Of a stretch of DNA of 60,216 bases, positions 1 to 8,113 are shown piece by piece. A model generated the notes under the pieces. It did no database searches. It saw nothing but the letters and a program-made list of their open reading frames with translations, and had not been told where the DNA came from. The stretch comes from Actinomycetes bacterium (GTDB lineage: Bacteria > Actinomycetota > Actinomycetes > Mycobacteriales > Pseudonocardiaceae). The position numbers were made by a program, and so were the translations under genes. Numbering within the stretch: position 1 is the first letter of the stretch; each line of letters starts with the position of its first letter. The stretch spans positions 1-60,216 of the forward strand of contig JAJYTH010000009.1 of the NCBI GenBank assembly GCA_021793175.1, read 5' to 3'.

Positions 1-639
1 GATCTGGAGGCCTTCAAGGTCGGCACGGTGGGCAGGCCGGTGGCGGGCACGTCGGTCCGCATCGCCGAGGACGGCGAGGTGTTGCTCAAGGGTGACGTCG
101 TCTTCAGCGCCTACTGGAACAACGAGCAGGCCACTCGCGAGTCCTTGGAGGACGGCTGGTTCCGCACCGGCGACCTCGGCGAGCTCGACGAGGACGGCTT
201 CCTCAAGATCACCGGACGGAAGAAGGAGATCATCGTCACGGCGGGCGGCAAGAACGTCGCCCCCTCGGGTCTGGAAGACGCTCTCAAGGCCAACCCGCTC
301 ATCAGCCAGGCGATGGTGGTCGGCGACCAGCGCCCGTTCATCGGGGCTCTCGTGACGATCGACGAGGAGTTCTTCCCGACCTGGAAGGCGCAGAACGGCA
401 AGCCGGAGAACGCCACGGTGGCCGATCTCATCGACGACGCCGATCTGCAGGCGGCCGTACAGGCTGCCGTGGACGAAGCCAACAAGCAGGTGTCCCAGGC
501 CGAGTCGATCAAGAAGTTCGTCATCCTGCCGAATGACTTCACCGAGGCGGGTGGCGAGGTGACCCCGAGCATGAAGCTCAAGCGCAACGTGGTCAGCAAG
601 AACTACGCCGACGCCATCGAGAAGCTCTACGCAAAGTGA
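1..639 (+). CDS. Long-chain fatty-acid--CoA ligase, C-terminal part (FadD15-like), 5' truncated by window edge
   Basis: The reading frame is open from base 1, so only the last 212 residues are present; the start lies upstream. AMP-forming acyl-CoA synthetases adenylate a fatty acid and transfer it to coenzyme A. Visible landmarks are the hinge region [16 protein letters not shown], then the core motif [17 protein letters not shown], which carries the lysine-rich C-terminal lid, and an EALKA-like helix. The ~60-residue tail after the lid (THVADLIDD to IEKLYAK) is typical of the long bacterial FadD15/Rv2187 branch rather than short-chain ligases. Stop is TGA at 637-639. The downstream gene is convergent, so this is the end of its transcription unit. 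Substrate chain length is inferred from family only. Confidence 0.9.
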   Translation, partial: DLEAFKVGTVGRPVAGTSVRIAEDGEVLLKGDVVFSAYWNNEQATRESLEDGWFRTGDLGELDEDGFLKITGRKKEIIVTAGGKNVAPSGLEDALKANPLISQAMVVGDQRPFIGALVTIDEEFFPTWKAQNGKPENATVADLIDDADLQAAVQAAVDEANKQVSQAESIKKFVILPNDFTEAGGEVTPSMKLKRNVVSKNYADAIEKLYAK

Positions 640-686
640 GTCGACGGCCGGTGGCGAAGCGGTATGCCGCCGGTCACCGGCCTCGG

Positions 687-1460
687 TCATTTCCCGGTCC
701 CCGTTTCCGCCGGTAGGGTCGCCTCGATCCCGGCGAGAACACGGTCGAGTGCGCGGTTGAACCACGCGTCGGCGGCAAAGCGCGGAAACTGTGAGGACCG
801 CTGCGAAGACTGTGCGGACAACGCCTCGTCGACGAAGCGTGCGAGATACGGGTGTTCGCCGTTGTGCACCACCGCTTGTACGTACTCGTTCAGTTCTCGA
901 CCGATCTCCTCCTCGTTCGGTGAACACACGTAGGTCAACACTTCCAGTTCCTGTCGCGTGTAACCGTCGACCCAGGTGAGCACGAGCAGAACGGCCTCGA
1001 CCATTTCTTCTATGCCGAGTCCGAGACCGTCCATGGCCGACACCGCCCGTTCGAAGTGCCGGAAGATGTTCGGTCCCACGGCCCTTCCGTTCCACACGTG
1101 CTTCAGCCACGGACGCTCGAGCAGGGCGCGGCGGTGAGCTCGGGCGAATTCCCGCAGGTCTTGCCGCCACCGACCGGTGAGTTCGGGCCATTCGTGCCGG
1201 GCGTACATCCGATCGGCGACGAGTTCGAGCAGCGCTTCCTTGTTCTCGACGTAGCGGTACAGGCTCATCGCGCCGGTACCGAGCTCGGTAGCGACCCGGC
1301 GCATGGTGACCGCGTCCAGGCCGTCGAGGTCGGCGATCGCGATGGCGGTATCTGCGATCTGCTCCCGTGTGTAGGCGGGTGCAGGCCCGCGTGCCGGTCG
1401 AGGACGCGACGTCCACAGCCGTAGCCGGGATAGCAGAGGCGAGTCGCCGTTCGACGCCAT
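687..1460 (-). CDS. TetR/AcrR family transcriptional regulator, likely repressor of the adjacent ABC exporter
   Basis: 257-residue regulator with an N-terminal TetR helix-turn-helix (IADTAIAIADLDGLDAVTMR, recognition helix around GAMSLYRYVENKEALL) after a ~25-residue basic extension, and a C-terminal all-helical ligand/dimer domain of the TetR_C (tetracycline repressor-like) type. ATG at 1460 is preferred: GAGGGA lies just upstream, and the frame extends only four codons further to a TTG. It is divergent from the DrrA/DrrB-type exporter at 1549 with an 88-bp gap holding a strong imperfect palindrome, the usual layout of a drug-responsive repressor controlling its neighbour. The inducer is unknown. 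Confidence 0.88.
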   Translation of the reverse strand: MASNGDSPLLSRLRLWTSRPRPARGPAPAYTREQIADTAIAIADLDGLDAVTMRRVATELGTGAMSLYRYVENKEALLELVADRMYARHEWPELTGRWRQDLREFARAHRRALLERPWLKHVWNGRAVGPNIFRHFERAVSAMDGLGLGIEEMVEAVLLVLTWVDGYTRQELEVLTYVCSPNEEEIGRELNEYVQAVVHNGEHPYLARFVDEALSAQSSQRSSQFPRFAADAWFNRALDRVLAGIEATLPAETGTGK

Positions 1461-1483
1461 GTTCTCCCTCAACCGGAAATTCG

Positions 1484-1513
1484 TTGCCTATCGTGCACTC
1501 GATTGGCTACCTT
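1484..1513 (+). promoter_or_regulatory. Candidate promoter of the ABC exporter with embedded TetR operator
   Basis: A palindrome at 1486-1507 has half sites GCCTATCG and CGATTGGC (7 of 8 positions symmetric) around a 6-bp centre. It lies exactly between a -35-like TTGCCT (1484-1489) and a -10-like TACCTT (1508-1513), spaced 18 bp. Binding there would block the exporter promoter and could also affect the divergent regulator gene. The palindrome is seen; the binding protein is inferred from proximity. Confidence 0.55.
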
Positions 1514-1548
1514 ATCCGCGTACGTTGTACCCAGTTCAGGGGGAATTC

Positions 1549-2547
1549 ATGTCAACACCAACCGGTGACGCCGTGGTCGTCGCCGAGGGAGTGCACAAGA
1601 GATTCGGCACCACCCACGCACTTTCCGGACTGGACCTGACCGTGCCCGAGGGCATGGTGTACGGATTGCTCGGCCCCAACGGCGCGGGCAAGAGCACCAC
1701 GGTCCGTGTCCTGGCCACTCTGACTCGCCCTGACAAAGGCCGAGTGACGGTGGCGGGACACGACGTCGTCCGCGAACCACACGCCGTACGCACCAAGATC
1801 GGCCTGGCCGGTCAGCACGCGGCACTCGACGAAGAGCTGACCGGACGCGAGAACCTCCGTATCTTCGGCAGGCTCTTCCGTCTCGGCGGCGCCCGTGCCC
1901 GCGCCCGCGCCGACGAACTGCTCGAACAGTTCAACCTCGCTCACGCCGCCGACCGCCCCGTCAAGACGTATTCCGGTGGCATGCGTCGACGTCTGGATCT
2001 CATCTCCAGTCTCATCGTCTCGCCCAAGGTGCTCTTCCTCGACGAGCCCACCACCGGCCTGGATCCCCGTAGCCGCAACGAGATCTGGTCCACTGTGCGA
2101 CGACTGGTCGACGAGGGCACCACGGTGCTGCTCACCACCCAGTACCTCGACGAGGCCGATCAGCTCGCCGAGAACATCGCTGTCATCGACCACGGCAGGG
2201 TGATCGCCTCCGGCACACCCCACGAACTCAAGGCACGCATCGGAGGGCGGCTCGACATCGTCCTGACCGAAGCGACGGAGTTGTCCCGTGCCGCTACCGT
2301 GCTCGAACCACTCACCGGAGCCGAGATCGAACCCGACGTCGATCCCGAGCGCAAACTGTTGTCGCTGCCTGTGGACACCGACAGAGTTGCCCTGCCCGAC
2401 GTGGTCCGTCAGCTTGACCAAGCCGGGGTGAAACCCATCGACGTGGGACTTCGCCAACCGACGCTCGACGAGGTGTTCCTGTCCCTGACGGGCAAGCCCA
2501 CCGCTCAGTCGGAAGTCCCCCGGCAGCGGAAGGAGGGTGTGGCGTGA
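1549..2547 (+). CDS. Daunorubicin-resistance-type ABC transporter, ATP-binding subunit (DrrA-like)
   Basis: 332-residue nucleotide-binding subunit. It has Walker A GPNGAGKST, signature YSGGM, Walker B LFLDEPTTGLD and the DrrA-typical Q in the switch position (LLTTQYLDEADQLAE) instead of the usual histidine. A ~90-residue C-terminal DUF4162-type extension follows. ATG 1549 was chosen because GGGGG lies 7-8 bp upstream and the conserved ABC fold begins soon after; the frame stays open upstream to 1459 without support. The stop overlaps the permease GTG by four bases (GTGA), so the two subunits are translationally coupled. Expected role: drug or lipid export powered by ATP at the membrane. The substrate cannot be read from sequence. 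Confidence 0.93.
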   Translation: MSTPTGDAVVVAEGVHKRFGTTHALSGLDLTVPEGMVYGLLGPNGAGKSTTVRVLATLTRPDKGRVTVAGHDVVREPHAVRTKIGLAGQHAALDEELTGRENLRIFGRLFRLGGARARARADELLEQFNLAHAADRPVKTYSGGMRRRLDLISSLIVSPKVLFLDEPTTGLDPRSRNEIWSTVRRLVDEGTTVLLTTQYLDEADQLAENIAVIDHGRVIASGTPHELKARIGGRLDIVLTEATELSRAATVLEPLTGAEIEPDVDPERKLLSLPVDTDRVALPDVVRQLDQAGVKPIDVGLRQPTLDEVFLSLTGKPTAQSEVPRQRKEGVA

Positions 2548-3383
2548 CGACCTCGACCGGACCCGCTTCGCCGACGGGCTCGCTCACAACGTTCCGTGCC
2601 GGCCTGTCGGACGGGATGACGATCTTTCTGCGTAACCTGCTGAAGCTCAAGCACCAGCCCGAGCAGATCGTGGCCACCTTCGCGTTCCCGCTGATGTCGG
2701 TGATCCTGTTCGGCTACGTGTTCGGCAGTGCCATCCCGATCCCGGGTGGAGGCAACTACCGCGAGTACCTCATGCCCGGATTGTTCGTCATGAGCTCGGT
2801 CATGGGCGTCATGGGTTCGCTGATGGTCATCGCCAAGGACAACAGCCTCGGCGTCATGGACCGGTACCGCTCGATGCCCATGGCACGCTCGGCGGTGCCT
2901 TTCGGACAGACGGCGGCTGACCTGGTGATCGCCGCCGGCAGCCTGGCGATCATGGCGGTCTGCGGCCTGCTCTTCGGCTGGCGGGCCCACAACGGGATCA
3001 TGGCGACCCTCGCCGGATTCGGTCTCGTACTACTGCTACAGTACGCCGTGTCCTGGGTGGGTGTCTTTCTGGGTTCGCTGGCGAAGAACGAGGAGACGGC
3101 CGCCCGCATCGGTCCTCTCATCATGCCGCTGACGATGATCTCGAACGTCTTCGTCCCGACCGACGGCATGCCCGTCGTCCTTCAAACGATCGCCGACTGG
3201 AACCCTGTCAGCGCGGCCACCGCCGCCTGTCGGGAACTGTTCGGCAATCCCGGACTACCTGCTTCCGCGGACGCCGCCTGGCCGATCCAGCACCCGGTGT
3301 TGGCGACGGTCGGCTGGTGCGCGCTTCTGCTCGCGGTGTTCGTTCCACTGTCGGTCCGACGGTTCCGTAACGCCGGACTCTGA
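2544..3383 (+). CDS. ABC-2 type transporter permease (DrrB-like)
   Basis: 279-residue integral membrane subunit pairing with the ATPase encoded just upstream. About six hydrophobic segments are visible: MSVILFGYVFGSAI; LFVMSSVMGVMGSLMVI; IAAGSLAIMAVCGLLFG; LAGFGLVLLLQYAVSWVGVF; the re-entrant/VFVPTDGMP region typical of the ABC-2 family; and VGWCALLLAVFVPL at the C-terminus. The ABC-2 signature stretch around LGSLAKNEETAARIGPL precedes segment five. The GTG start overlaps the upstream stop. It ends 39 bp from the convergent ftsI gene, with no obvious hairpin between them. Confidence 0.92.
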   Translation: MTTSTGPASPTGSLTTFRAGLSDGMTIFLRNLLKLKHQPEQIVATFAFPLMSVILFGYVFGSAIPIPGGGNYREYLMPGLFVMSSVMGVMGSLMVIAKDNSLGVMDRYRSMPMARSAVPFGQTAADLVIAAGSLAIMAVCGLLFGWRAHNGIMATLAGFGLVLLLQYAVSWVGVFLGSLAKNEETAARIGPLIMPLTMISNVFVPTDGMPVVLQTIADWNPVSAATAACRELFGNPGLPASADAAWPIQHPVLATVGWCALLLAVFVPLSVRRFRNAGL

Positions 3384-3422
3384 CAGACCGTTCGTCGAAG
3401 TGGAGGGTGGAGGCGGTGCGCG

Positions 3423-5336
3423 TCAGTGCACCAGCCTCACCCTCGGCGTGGAACGGTCGGAGACCGGGATGTTGTACCGCTGGGCCAGGTAGGAAGCGAC
3501 CTCCTGGAACAACGGAGCCGCCGAACTGCCACCCGGAATGGTGGTGTCGGGCGCGTCCAGCCAGACACCCACCACGAATCGCGGTTCGTCGGCGGGCAGG
3601 ATGCCCGCGAACGTGATGTTGTGCAGCCGGTTGCTGTAGGCCCCGGTCTTGGGATCCACCTGTTGGCCCGTCCCGGTCTTGCCCGAGATCTGATAGCCCT
3701 GCAGCGCCGCTTCGGGAGCCGTGCCGCTGTAGTAGTAGTCCCCGTCCTGTGTCGTCGCGGACAGCATCTTCTTCACCGTGTCGGCCGTCTTCGCGTCCGT
3801 CACACGCGTGGTCGCCGGGGCCGGTTCGGGAATCCGGCGACCGTCCGGCGCGATCTTCGCCTTGACGATGCGTGGTTCCACCCGCACGCCGCCGTTGGCG
3901 ATCGCTTGGTACATGCTCGTCATCTGCACGACCGTCATCGACAGGCCCTGACCGATCGGCAGGTTACCGAATGTGGTACCCGACCACTGCTCGCGCGGCG
4001 GGACGAAGCCCGGGCTTTCTCCGGGGAGGCCGATGTTCGTGCGGTGACCGATACCGAACCTGTCCAAAACGCTCATGAACCGATCGGGGCCGATCTCATC
4101 GGCCAGCAGCAGCGTGCCGACGTTGGACGATTTCGCGAAGATACCGGTCACCGAGAAATCCTGCGTATCGTGGGACCAGGCGTCATGCACGGTGTGGTCG
4201 GCGACCTCCATCGCTCCCGGAACCGCCATCGTCGTCTCCGGTGTGACGACACCGGACTCGATCGCGGCGGTCGCGGTGATCACCTTGGCGACCGAGCCCG
4301 GCTCGAACGGTGTCGACACCGCCGGGTTGCCCATCGCCTCCGACGACAGCGATTTCGGATCGTTCGGATCGAACGTCTTGTGGTTCGCCAATGCGTACAC
4401 CTCACCGGTCTTCGCATCGAGGATGACAGCGCTGCCACCCTTGGCGTCCACCTTGTCGACGTAACCGGCGAGGCTTCGCTCCAATTCGTACTGCACGTCG
4501 GAGTCAATCGTGAGTTCCAGGTCGGAGCCGGGTGCTGCGGGTTGCATATCCCGTTCCGTGCCGGGAATCACGACATCGGTGCCCTGTTCGGTGTCGACGA
4601 TCTGCCGGCCCGGGGTGCCGACCAGGTCCTCGTCGCGGAAATACTCCAGCCCGGACAGCCCGTGCAGGTTGTGTTCGGACACGTCCTCGCTCTCGGTACG
4701 CCAATTCGCGTATCCGAGCACGTTCGCGGCTAGCTCACCACCCGGGTAGACGCGCTTGGCGCGCTTTTCGTAGCCGATTTCGTGGTACCGCTTGCTGATC
4801 TCCTCGGCCACCGACGGCTCGACCTCGATGAGATAGGTGAAGGACGCGTCCTTGTGGAAGGCCTCGAGCAGCTTCTCCTCGGTGACCAGGTCGGGAACCC
4901 GTGCGGAGATGTAGGCGGCGATCTCGGCGGCACGGGTGCCGAAGTTCTCGCCCGAGTTCGGGTTCTCCCGGGCGTGTTCGGCCCACGTCTGGCGCATTTG
5001 TCGCAGGTTGACCCAGAGCTGGCGTGTCTCGACGCTGAACGCGAGTTCGGCCCCGTTCCGGTCCACAATAGAGCCCCGGTCGGCAGGGATATCGATGATC
5101 TTCGTGCGTTGCCGTTCAGCCCGTTCGGACAGCGCGGAGGCCTCGAAAGCCTGGATGTGCACAAGCTTCAGTCCCGCGGCTACCAGCACGAGTGTCAGGG
5201 CGATGCGTCCGATGACGAACCGGTTGCGGTTGTTGCGTACCGTGGTGGCCGATCGCTTCCGCCTCGCCCTGACCGAGTACGTGCGATGCGGCCCCTTACC
5301 CGTGCTGGCCCCCTTCACGCCACGCTGCCCCGGCAT
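3423..5336 (-). CDS. ftsI: Class B penicillin-binding protein, septal peptidoglycan transpeptidase (FtsI/PBP3, PbpB)
   Basis: 637 residues. A basic cytoplasmic N-terminus of ~40 residues is followed by one membrane anchor (about 41-58, VIGRIALTLVLVAAGLKLVH), a PBP dimerisation domain (~70-250) and the transpeptidase domain. All three catalytic motifs are intact: S348-V-A-K351 nucleophile motif, S403-S-N405 and K553-T-G555. The enzyme cross-links peptidoglycan at the division septum together with FtsW and FtsL/B/Q. It lies 29 bp downstream of the ftsL-like gene in the mraZ-rsmH-ftsL-ftsI order seen across Actinobacteria. The cluster would usually continue into murE-murF, but here the next genes are a convergent drug exporter. 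Confidence 0.96.
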   Translation of the reverse strand: MPGQRGVKGASTGKGPHRTYSVRARRKRSATTVRNNRNRFVIGRIALTLVLVAAGLKLVHIQAFEASALSERAERQRTKIIDIPADRGSIVDRNGAELAFSVETRQLWVNLRQMRQTWAEHARENPNSGENFGTRAAEIAAYISARVPDLVTEEKLLEAFHKDASFTYLIEVEPSVAEEISKRYHEIGYEKRAKRVYPGGELAANVLGYANWRTESEDVSEHNLHGLSGLEYFRDEDLVGTPGRQIVDTEQGTDVVIPGTERDMQPAAPGSDLELTIDSDVQYELERSLAGYVDKVDAKGGSAVILDAKTGEVYALANHKTFDPNDPKSLSSEAMGNPAVSTPFEPGSVAKVITATAAIESGVVTPETTMAVPGAMEVADHTVHDAWSHDTQDFSVTGIFAKSSNVGTLLLADEIGPDRFMSVLDRFGIGHRTNIGLPGESPGFVPPREQWSGTTFGNLPIGQGLSMTVVQMTSMYQAIANGGVRVEPRIVKAKIAPDGRRIPEPAPATTRVTDAKTADTVKKMLSATTQDGDYYYSGTAPEAALQGYQISGKTGTGQQVDPKTGAYSNRLHNITFAGILPADEPRFVVGVWLDAPDTTIPGGSSAAPLFQEVASYLAQRYNIPVSDRSTPRVRLVH

Positions 5337-5365
5337 CGCCGTCCTCCCTCACCAGTCGCGCCGTG

Positions 5366-6052
5366 TCACCTGTCGTCGCTGCCGGCACCGCCGCCATCGC
5401 CGTCGCCGCTGTCACTGTCGTCACTATCGGCACTGCCGCCGTCATCGCCGGCGCCGTCGTCGTCATCGCTTTCGCCGGTACGGCCGTCATCGTCTGCGTC
5501 CTCGGACGGCGGCGGATCTGGCGCGGTTGCCTCCACCGGCTCCCCCACCAACACGATGGAGCCGTCCTCGTTCACCACCAACCGCGCTGGATTACCGCCC
5601 GGGACCATACCCAGCGATTTGGCGCGCTCAGCCAACGACGACGGCGACTGCAACTGCCCGACCTCTCGACGCAACTGCTCGGCCCGCTCGGCGAGCTGGG
5701 CGTTCTGTTCCCTCAGCTGTTCCAGTCGATACGAGTCGGCGATGGCTTGAGTGGACAACCACAGCGAGGCCGCCACCCCGCACAGCATGAGTCCCATCAG
5801 GACGATGACGAACGTCGCCCGTGACTTCGGCCAATACTGCAACCCGAGGCGGCCTCGGGTGTGTCCACCACCCTGACGCTTCGTCTCGGATCGATGTGCC
5901 CGTTTCGCGTAAGCGCGATGCGCGGCTGCGCTGCGCTTCGTGGCCTTCCCCCCGGACGAGCCGGTGCGGGACTTCGCCGAAGTACCGGTGGTAGAGGAAG
6001 TCGCGGTGCGAGCGGACACCGACCTGGCCCGCTGACGAGCCGGTGCGGACAT
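5366..6052 (-). CDS. FtsL-like bitopic division protein with long acidic extracytoplasmic tail
   Basis: 228 residues. The basic, Ser/Ala-rich cytoplasmic N-terminus (~95 residues) leads into one membrane segment (VIVLMGLMLCGVAASLWLS) and a short coiled coil (LEQLREQNAQLAERAEQLRR), the architecture of FtsL/septum-formation-initiator proteins. A SLAERAKSLGMVPG motif follows, common in actinobacterial FtsL homologues. The last ~50 residues are almost only D, S, G and E. Position between rsmH and ftsI agrees with FtsL (Rv2164c in M. tuberculosis). The ATG shares one base with the rsmH stop (TGATG). The acidic tail is atypical; see findings. Confidence 0.85.
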   Translation of the reverse strand: MSAPARQRARSVSARTATSSTTGTSAKSRTGSSGGKATKRSAAAHRAYAKRAHRSETKRQGGGHTRGRLGLQYWPKSRATFVIVLMGLMLCGVAASLWLSTQAIADSYRLEQLREQNAQLAERAEQLRREVGQLQSPSSLAERAKSLGMVPGGNPARLVVNEDGSIVLVGEPVEATAPDPPPSEDADDDGRTGESDDDDGAGDDGGSADSDDSDSGDGDGGGAGSDDR

Positions 6053-7074
6053 CAGGCGTCCTCCCCTCTCTTCTCCGCTGCCCGCAGCCGGACGGACGCC
6101 GCACGGGGGTTATGTTCGATCTCTTCCTCCTCCGCCTTCTCGGCACCTCGTGTCAACAGCCGCAGTCGTGGCCCATGTCCGGGTAACTCCACCGGCAGCC
6201 CTTCGGGAGTTCGGGACGTCGCCGCTCGGGCCAGTGCCTGCTTGACGATCCGATCCTCCAGCGAGTGGTACGACTCGACGACGATACGCCCGCCCTCGGC
6301 CAAGGAATCGATGGCGGCGGGTACGGCTGCACGCAGGATGTCGAGCTCGCCGTTCACCTCGATACGAAGCGCTTGGAACGTGCGCTTCGCGGGATGGCCA
6401 CCGGTTCGTCGACTCCCCGCCGGAACCGTGTCGTACAAGAGCTGCACCAGTTTTCCGCTGGTGTCGAAGGGCTGTCGCTTTCGCTGCTCCACCACCGCTT
6501 TGGCGATACGGCGCGCGAACCGCTCTTCGCCGTAGTCGCGCAGGATGCGGGTGAGTTCGTCGACCGAGTAGGTGTTGAGCACGTCGGCGGCGGTCATCCC
6601 GGTCGTCGGGTCCATCCGCATGTCCAACGGTGCGTCACGGGCGTACGCGAAGCCACGGTCGTCGCGGTCGAGTTGCATGGAGGAGACACCGAGGTCCATG
6701 AGCACACCCTCGACCGAGGGGATGTCGAGCTCGGCGAGGACGTCGAGGATGCGGTCGTAGACCGTGTGAACGAACCGCACCCGGTCCCCGTAGGGGGCGA
6801 GTCTTTCGCGTGAGCGCTCCAGTGCGTCGGGATCGCGGTCAAGACCGATGACGCGCAGCCGCGGGTAGGCGCTCAACAGCGCTTCGGTGTGGCCACCCAA
6901 CCCGAGCGTGGTGTCGACCAATGTCGCGTCCCGGTTGGACACCGCGGGAGCGAACAGTTCCAATACCCGGTCGACGAGTACGGGCAGATGCCCGGCCTCA
7001 GCCGCAGCACCATCGGCTCCGGCACAGTCGGTCACGACACCCCCTTTTGTCGTCTCGTCCTTCACTGCCCCCAT
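6052..7074 (-). CDS. rsmH: 16S rRNA (cytosine(1402)-N(4))-methyltransferase RsmH (MraW)
   Basis: 340 residues. RsmH N4-methylates C1402 of 16S rRNA in the ribosomal P site using S-adenosylmethionine. Family signatures are present: [13 protein letters not shown], the SAM-binding [72 protein letters not shown], and the C-terminal [12 protein letters not shown] block. ATG 7074 gives the longest plausible protein; an internal GTG at 7035 behind AAAGGGGG is a credible alternative start. It lies 82 bp downstream of mraZ in the same operon, and its stop overlaps the ftsL-like start. Confidence 0.95.
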   Translation of the reverse strand: MGAVKDETTKGGVVTDCAGADGAAAEAGHLPVLVDRVLELFAPAVSNRDATLVDTTLGLGGHTEALLSAYPRLRVIGLDRDPDALERSRERLAPYGDRVRFVHTVYDRILDVLAELDIPSVEGVLMDLGVSSMQLDRDDRGFAYARDAPLDMRMDPTTGMTAADVLNTYSVDELTRILRDYGEERFARRIAKAVVEQRKRQPFDTSGKLVQLLYDTVPAGSRRTGGHPAKRTFQALRIEVNGELDILRAAVPAAIDSLAEGGRIVVESYHSLEDRIVKQALARAATSRTPEGLPVELPGHGPRLRLLTRGAEKAEEEEIEHNPRAASVRLRAAEKRGEDA

Positions 7075-7156
7075 TCCGACCTGTGACCGGATGCCGTCAG
7101 GTTGCGGACCTGATACCGGGGAAGTTGCATCAGGGCCGCAGCCTCACGCCATCCGG

Positions 7157-7588
7157 TCAGAACACGCCCGGCAGGATCTCCTCCTGCGCCTTCGCATAAC
7201 CGTCCTCGTGTTCCTCCAGGTAGGACCCCCATGCCTGGGCATCCCAGATCTCCAATCGCGTAATGGCGCCGATGACCACGCACTCCTTGGTCAGCCCGGC
7301 GTAGCGACGGAGTTCGGGAGCGATCGCGATGCGACCCTGCCCGTCCGGACGCTGTTCCTCTGTGCCCGCGAACAAGTACCGCTGATACGCCCGCACCGAC
7401 TCGTTGGTGAACGGCGCCTCAGCCACTTTGCGAGCCAGCTGCTCGAACTCGGCACGTGGGAAGACGAAAAGGCAATGATCCTGTCCTTTGGTGATCATCA
7501 GCCCACCTGCCAGCGCATCGCGGAACTTCGCAGGCAGCGTGAGCCGCCCCTTGTCGTCCAGCTTTGGGGTGTGGGTGCCGAGGAACAC
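7157..7588 (-). CDS. mraZ: Transcriptional regulator MraZ
   Basis: 143 residues, the exact usual size of actinobacterial MraZ. MraZ is a double AbrB-fold (SpoVT-like) DNA-binding protein that represses its own division/cell-wall operon. Both half domains are visible: [20 protein letters not shown] at the start and [20 protein letters not shown] in the middle, each with the conserved D-x-x-G-R core. GTG 7588 is chosen because GGGGAGGT lies about 8 bp upstream and the family begins with VFLG/MFLG; the frame runs six codons further to an ATG without its own ribosome site. It is the first gene of the mraZ-rsmH-ftsL-ftsI operon, with its own operator just upstream. Confidence 0.95.
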   Translation of the reverse strand: MFLGTHTPKLDDKGRLTLPAKFRDALAGGLMITKGQDHCLFVFPRAEFEQLARKVAEAPFTNESVRAYQRYLFAGTEEQRPDGQGRIAIAPELRRYAGLTKECVVIGAITRLEIWDAQAWGSYLEEHEDGYAKAQEEILPGVF

Positions 7589-7664
7589 CGGCTTCCACCT
7601 CCCCACCGATCAGCATCAGAACCCGGGAGTCCTCCGCGATCGGTTACGGAGCGTCCCTTCCGCC

Positions 7665-7704
7665 CCACAGGCCACCACGGTACCCCACTTTCCACCACAG
7701 TCAA
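7665..7704 (-). promoter_or_regulatory. mraZ operon promoter with four-repeat MraZ box
   Basis: On the minus strand a -35 TTGACT (7704-7699) and a -10 TACCGT (7682-7677), 16 bp apart, predict a start site near 7670, about 80 nt ahead of mraZ. Four GTGG repeats at exactly 10-bp intervals (7698-7695, 7688-7685, 7678-7675, 7668-7665) cover the promoter from just inside the -35 to the start point. MraZ is known to bind short TGGG/GTGG-type direct repeats spaced by one helical turn, so this is very likely the autoregulatory operator. Confidence 0.8.
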
Positions 7705-7801
7705 CGCCAAAACGACCACTTCAGTGGGATGTTGACGGCGTCTTCGCACGTCAACGCGGGGGTGCTCAGTGGAGCGCTTCGTGGGACATCACCACGACAG
7801 T

Positions 7802-7834
7802 GGCATCGAAACGGCACCGAAACAGCACCGAACC
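7802..7834. repeat. Three-copy 11-bp imperfect tandem repeat
   Basis: Units GGCATCGAAAC (7802-7812), GGCACCGAAAC (7813-7823) and AGCACCGAACC (7824-7834) follow each other without a gap, directly before a C8 run. The unit length fits one turn of DNA. Function unknown. Confidence 0.75.
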
Positions 7835-7880
7835 CCCCCCTTCACAGTCTCTTCACTCGCGAAAGCGGCGAAGAACGCCT

Positions 7881-7954
7881 CTCGGTGGGGCTCGGTGGGG
7901 CATTGGACGAACTTGGACGAACTTGGACGAACACTGTGAGCCCACTGTGAGCCG
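7881..7954. repeat. Cluster of 10-11-bp tandem repeats in helical phase
   Basis: Two exact copies of CTCGGTGGGG (7881-7900), then CA, three exact copies of TTGGACGAAC (7903-7932) and two copies of ACTGTGAGCC(C/G) (7933-7954). Three unrelated units share a 10-11-bp register and abut one another. The GTGG in the first pair resembles MraZ half-sites but in opposite orientation to those at the mraZ promoter. The arrangement looks like a protein-binding array rather than coding DNA. Confidence 0.75.
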
Positions 7955-8113
7955 GGCCTTCCGGGAAGGCGAACTCGTGCACGTCTCGGGAGCCTTGCGA
8001 GTGTGGCCCGCCGGAAACGACAGATGCTCAGCGCACAGTGGACCGCCCCATGACGTCGTGCGAGCGGCCGAGGTCCAGTCCGAACACGAAACGGCCATGT
8101 CACCGACGGCTCG

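Larger units (their letters stand above)
7705..8113. other. Non-coding region between mraZ promoter and EspG-like gene
   Basis: About 410 bp with no convincing gene. Short open frames exist on both strands, but they run through 10- and 11-bp tandem repeats that shift frame and show no family motif. The segment holds the two repeat groups listed separately, a run of eight C at 7833-7840, and a pair of nearly identical 11-bp units (ACTGTGAGCCC/G, 7933-7954). No terminator for the upstream EspG-like operon could be identified with confidence. Confidence 0.6.

Noticed and set aside
3426-4733. 435-codon plus-strand open frame
   Set aside because: Antisense of ftsI.
7881-7932. Reading the phased tandem repeats as a second MraZ operator
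   Set aside because: Only the first two units contain GTGG, they face the other way, and the TTGGACGAAC units lack the motif; kept as an unexplained array.
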